Source: an uncultured Comamonadaceae bacterium
GTDB lineage: Bacteria > Pseudomonadota > Gammaproteobacteria > Burkholderiales > Burkholderiaceae
DNA: 6,123 nt
Direction: 5' to 3'
NCBI GenBank assembly: GCA_946482115.1
Contig: CAMLQP010000183.1
Location: 1-6,123, forward strand
Each line of letters opens with the position of its first letter. The first letter of the stretch is position 1. The position numbers were made by a program, and so were the translations under genes. The notes beneath the pieces are model-generated. The model did no database searches and was not told the origin of the DNA. It saw only the letters and a program-made list of their open reading frames with translations. Below are positions 5,054 to 6,123 of this stretch, piece after piece.

Positions 5054-6123
5054 GCCGGCCGGTCGAGCTGCCGCGCTGGATGGACGTGGCCCTGCTGCCC
5101 GTCGTCAATCTGGTCATCGCGCTGCTGGTGGCCGGCGTGGTCGTGTGGCTGGTGGGTTTCGAGCCGGGCCAGGTGCTGACGCTGTTGCTCAAGGGGGCCT
5201 TCGGTTCGCGCGCCGGCTTCAGCTACACGCTCTACTACGCCACCACCTTCGTCTTCACCGGGCTGGCGGTGGCGGTGGCCTTTCACGGCGGGCTGTTCAA
5301 CATTGGAGGCGAGGGCCAGGCCATGATGGGCGGGCTGGGCGCGGGCCTGGTGGCGCTGGCCGTCGGGCCGCACCTGCCGGCCGCGCTGACGCTGCCGCTG
5401 GTGGTGCTGGGCGCGGCGCTGTCCGGCATGGTCTGGGGTGGGATCCCCGGCGCGCTGCAGGCCTGGCGCGGCAGCCACATCGTCATCACCACCATCATGT
5501 TCAACTTCATCGCCTCGGCGCTGCTGGGCTACCTGCTGGTCAACCCGCTGCGCGAGCCCGGCAACATGTCGCCCGAATCGCGGGCATTCGCCGACAGCGC
5601 CCATGTGCCCGGCGTGCACGAGGCGCTGGCCTGGCTGGGTATCGACTGGCCCAGCACGCCGCTGAACCTGAGCGTGCTGCTGGCCGCCGCCGCCGTGCTC
5701 TGCACCTGGCTCGTGCTGTGGAAGTCGCGCGGCGGCTACGCGCTGCGGGCCGTGGGCTTCGCGCCCGATGCAGCGCTCTACGCCGGCATGCAGCCGCGCT
5801 GGACCACGCTGATGTCCATGGCGGCTTCGGGCGCGCTGGCCGGTCTGGTGGGCGTGAACGAGATCGCGGGGGTGCACGGCCGCCTGCTGTTCGACTTCGT
5901 GGCCGGCGCCGGCTTTGCCGGCATCGCGGTCAGCCTGATCGGTCGCAACCACCCGCTGGGCATCGTGCTGGCGGCGCTGCTGTTCGGCGCGCTCTACCAG
6001 GGCGGTGCCGAGATCTCGTTCGAGGTCGACGGTTTCAGCCGCGACGTGGTGTTCATGCTGCAGGGCCTGATCGTGCTGTTTTCCGGCGCCATGGCGCAGG
6101 TGGCGGCGCCCTGGCTGCTGCGC
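5050..6123 (+). CDS. Nucleoside ABC transporter permease (NupP/YufP-like), open at right edge
   Basis: Inner-membrane channel subunit of the importer. Seen: 358 codons open from the ATG at 5050 to the last base of the window, with no stop, so the gene is cut by the edge but is near the family's usual length (about 350-370). It has many hydrophobic segments, for example about 15-36, 65-79, 94-106, 112-130, 148-164, 206-224, 255-269, 285-298, 303-317 and 333-350. The motifs FNIGGEGQ (83-90) and GGIPGALQAWRGSHIVITTIMFN (130-152), the latter including the likely ATPase-coupling loop, are typical of the branched-chain-amino-acid/ribose-type permease family (BPD_transp_2) found with BMP receptors. 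The overlap with the ATPase gene implies balanced synthesis. Such importers normally use two different permeases, so a second permease gene is expected just beyond the window. Confidence 0.93.
   Translation, partial: MSRPVELPRWMDVALLPVVNLVIALLVAGVVVWLVGFEPGQVLTLLLKGAFGSRAGFSYTLYYATTFVFTGLAVAVAFHGGLFNIGGEGQAMMGGLGAGLVALAVGPHLPAALTLPLVVLGAALSGMVWGGIPGALQAWRGSHIVITTIMFNFIASALLGYLLVNPLREPGNMSPESRAFADSAHVPGVHEALAWLGIDWPSTPLNLSVLLAAAAVLCTWLVLWKSRGGYALRAVGFAPDAALYAGMQPRWTTLMSMAASGALAGLVGVNEIAGVHGRLLFDFVAGAGFAGIAVSLIGRNHPLGIVLAALLFGALYQGGAEISFEVDGFSRDVVFMLQGLIVLFSGAMAQVAAPWLLR

Noticed and set aside
4708..5952. 414-codon open frame on the minus strand opposite the ATPase end and permease
   Set aside because: His/Gln/Arg-rich mirror translation; the plus-strand permease frame is open over the whole stretch and has family motifs.

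Overview
The window looks like chromosomal DNA from a GC-rich betaproteobacterium, most likely Comamonadaceae (Hydrogenophaga/Acidovorax-like). This is inferred from the strong G/C third-position bias, the protein families present and the wording of the conserved motifs; no 16S or other marker is present. Genes are closely packed, with no sign of phage, insertion sequences, CRISPR, tRNA or rRNA.

Layout, left to right. (1) Minus strand, cut by the left edge: the N-terminal DNA-binding half of a GntR-family regulator (1-215). Its 5' region (216-378) holds repeated TGGTGCA words and a CTTG-TATG-CAAG dyad that may be its operator. (2) Minus strand: a small thioredoxin-like protein (394-735), ending in a clear intrinsic terminator whose loop contains the stop codon. 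(3) Plus strand, divergent from the thioredoxin gene: a complete PACE-family small efflux protein (818-1255). (4) Minus strand, convergent with it: adenosine deaminase (1331-2380). (5) Plus strand, divergent from the deaminase across a 118-bp intergenic region with two adjacent perfect dyads: the start of an ABC importer operon. It encodes a BMP-family periplasmic nucleoside-binding protein (2499-3494), a double-domain ATPase (3527-5053) and a permease (5050 to the right edge), the last translationally coupled through an ATGA overlap.

The genes at 1331-6123 make functional sense together. The BMP-type importer is predicted to bring purine nucleosides into the cytoplasm, where adenosine deaminase converts adenosine (and deoxyadenosine) to inosine for salvage or catabolism. 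A second permease subunit, typical of these transporters, would be expected just beyond the right edge. The GntR regulator could control this module, but it is separated from it by the thioredoxin-like and PACE genes, so that link is only a hypothesis.

I see no evidence for a wholly new system. The points most worth a second look are the twin dyads between the deaminase and transporter genes, the repeat cluster upstream of the GntR gene, the TDN (not TDD) active-site variant of the deaminase, and the cysteine-dense motif of the small thioredoxin-like protein.
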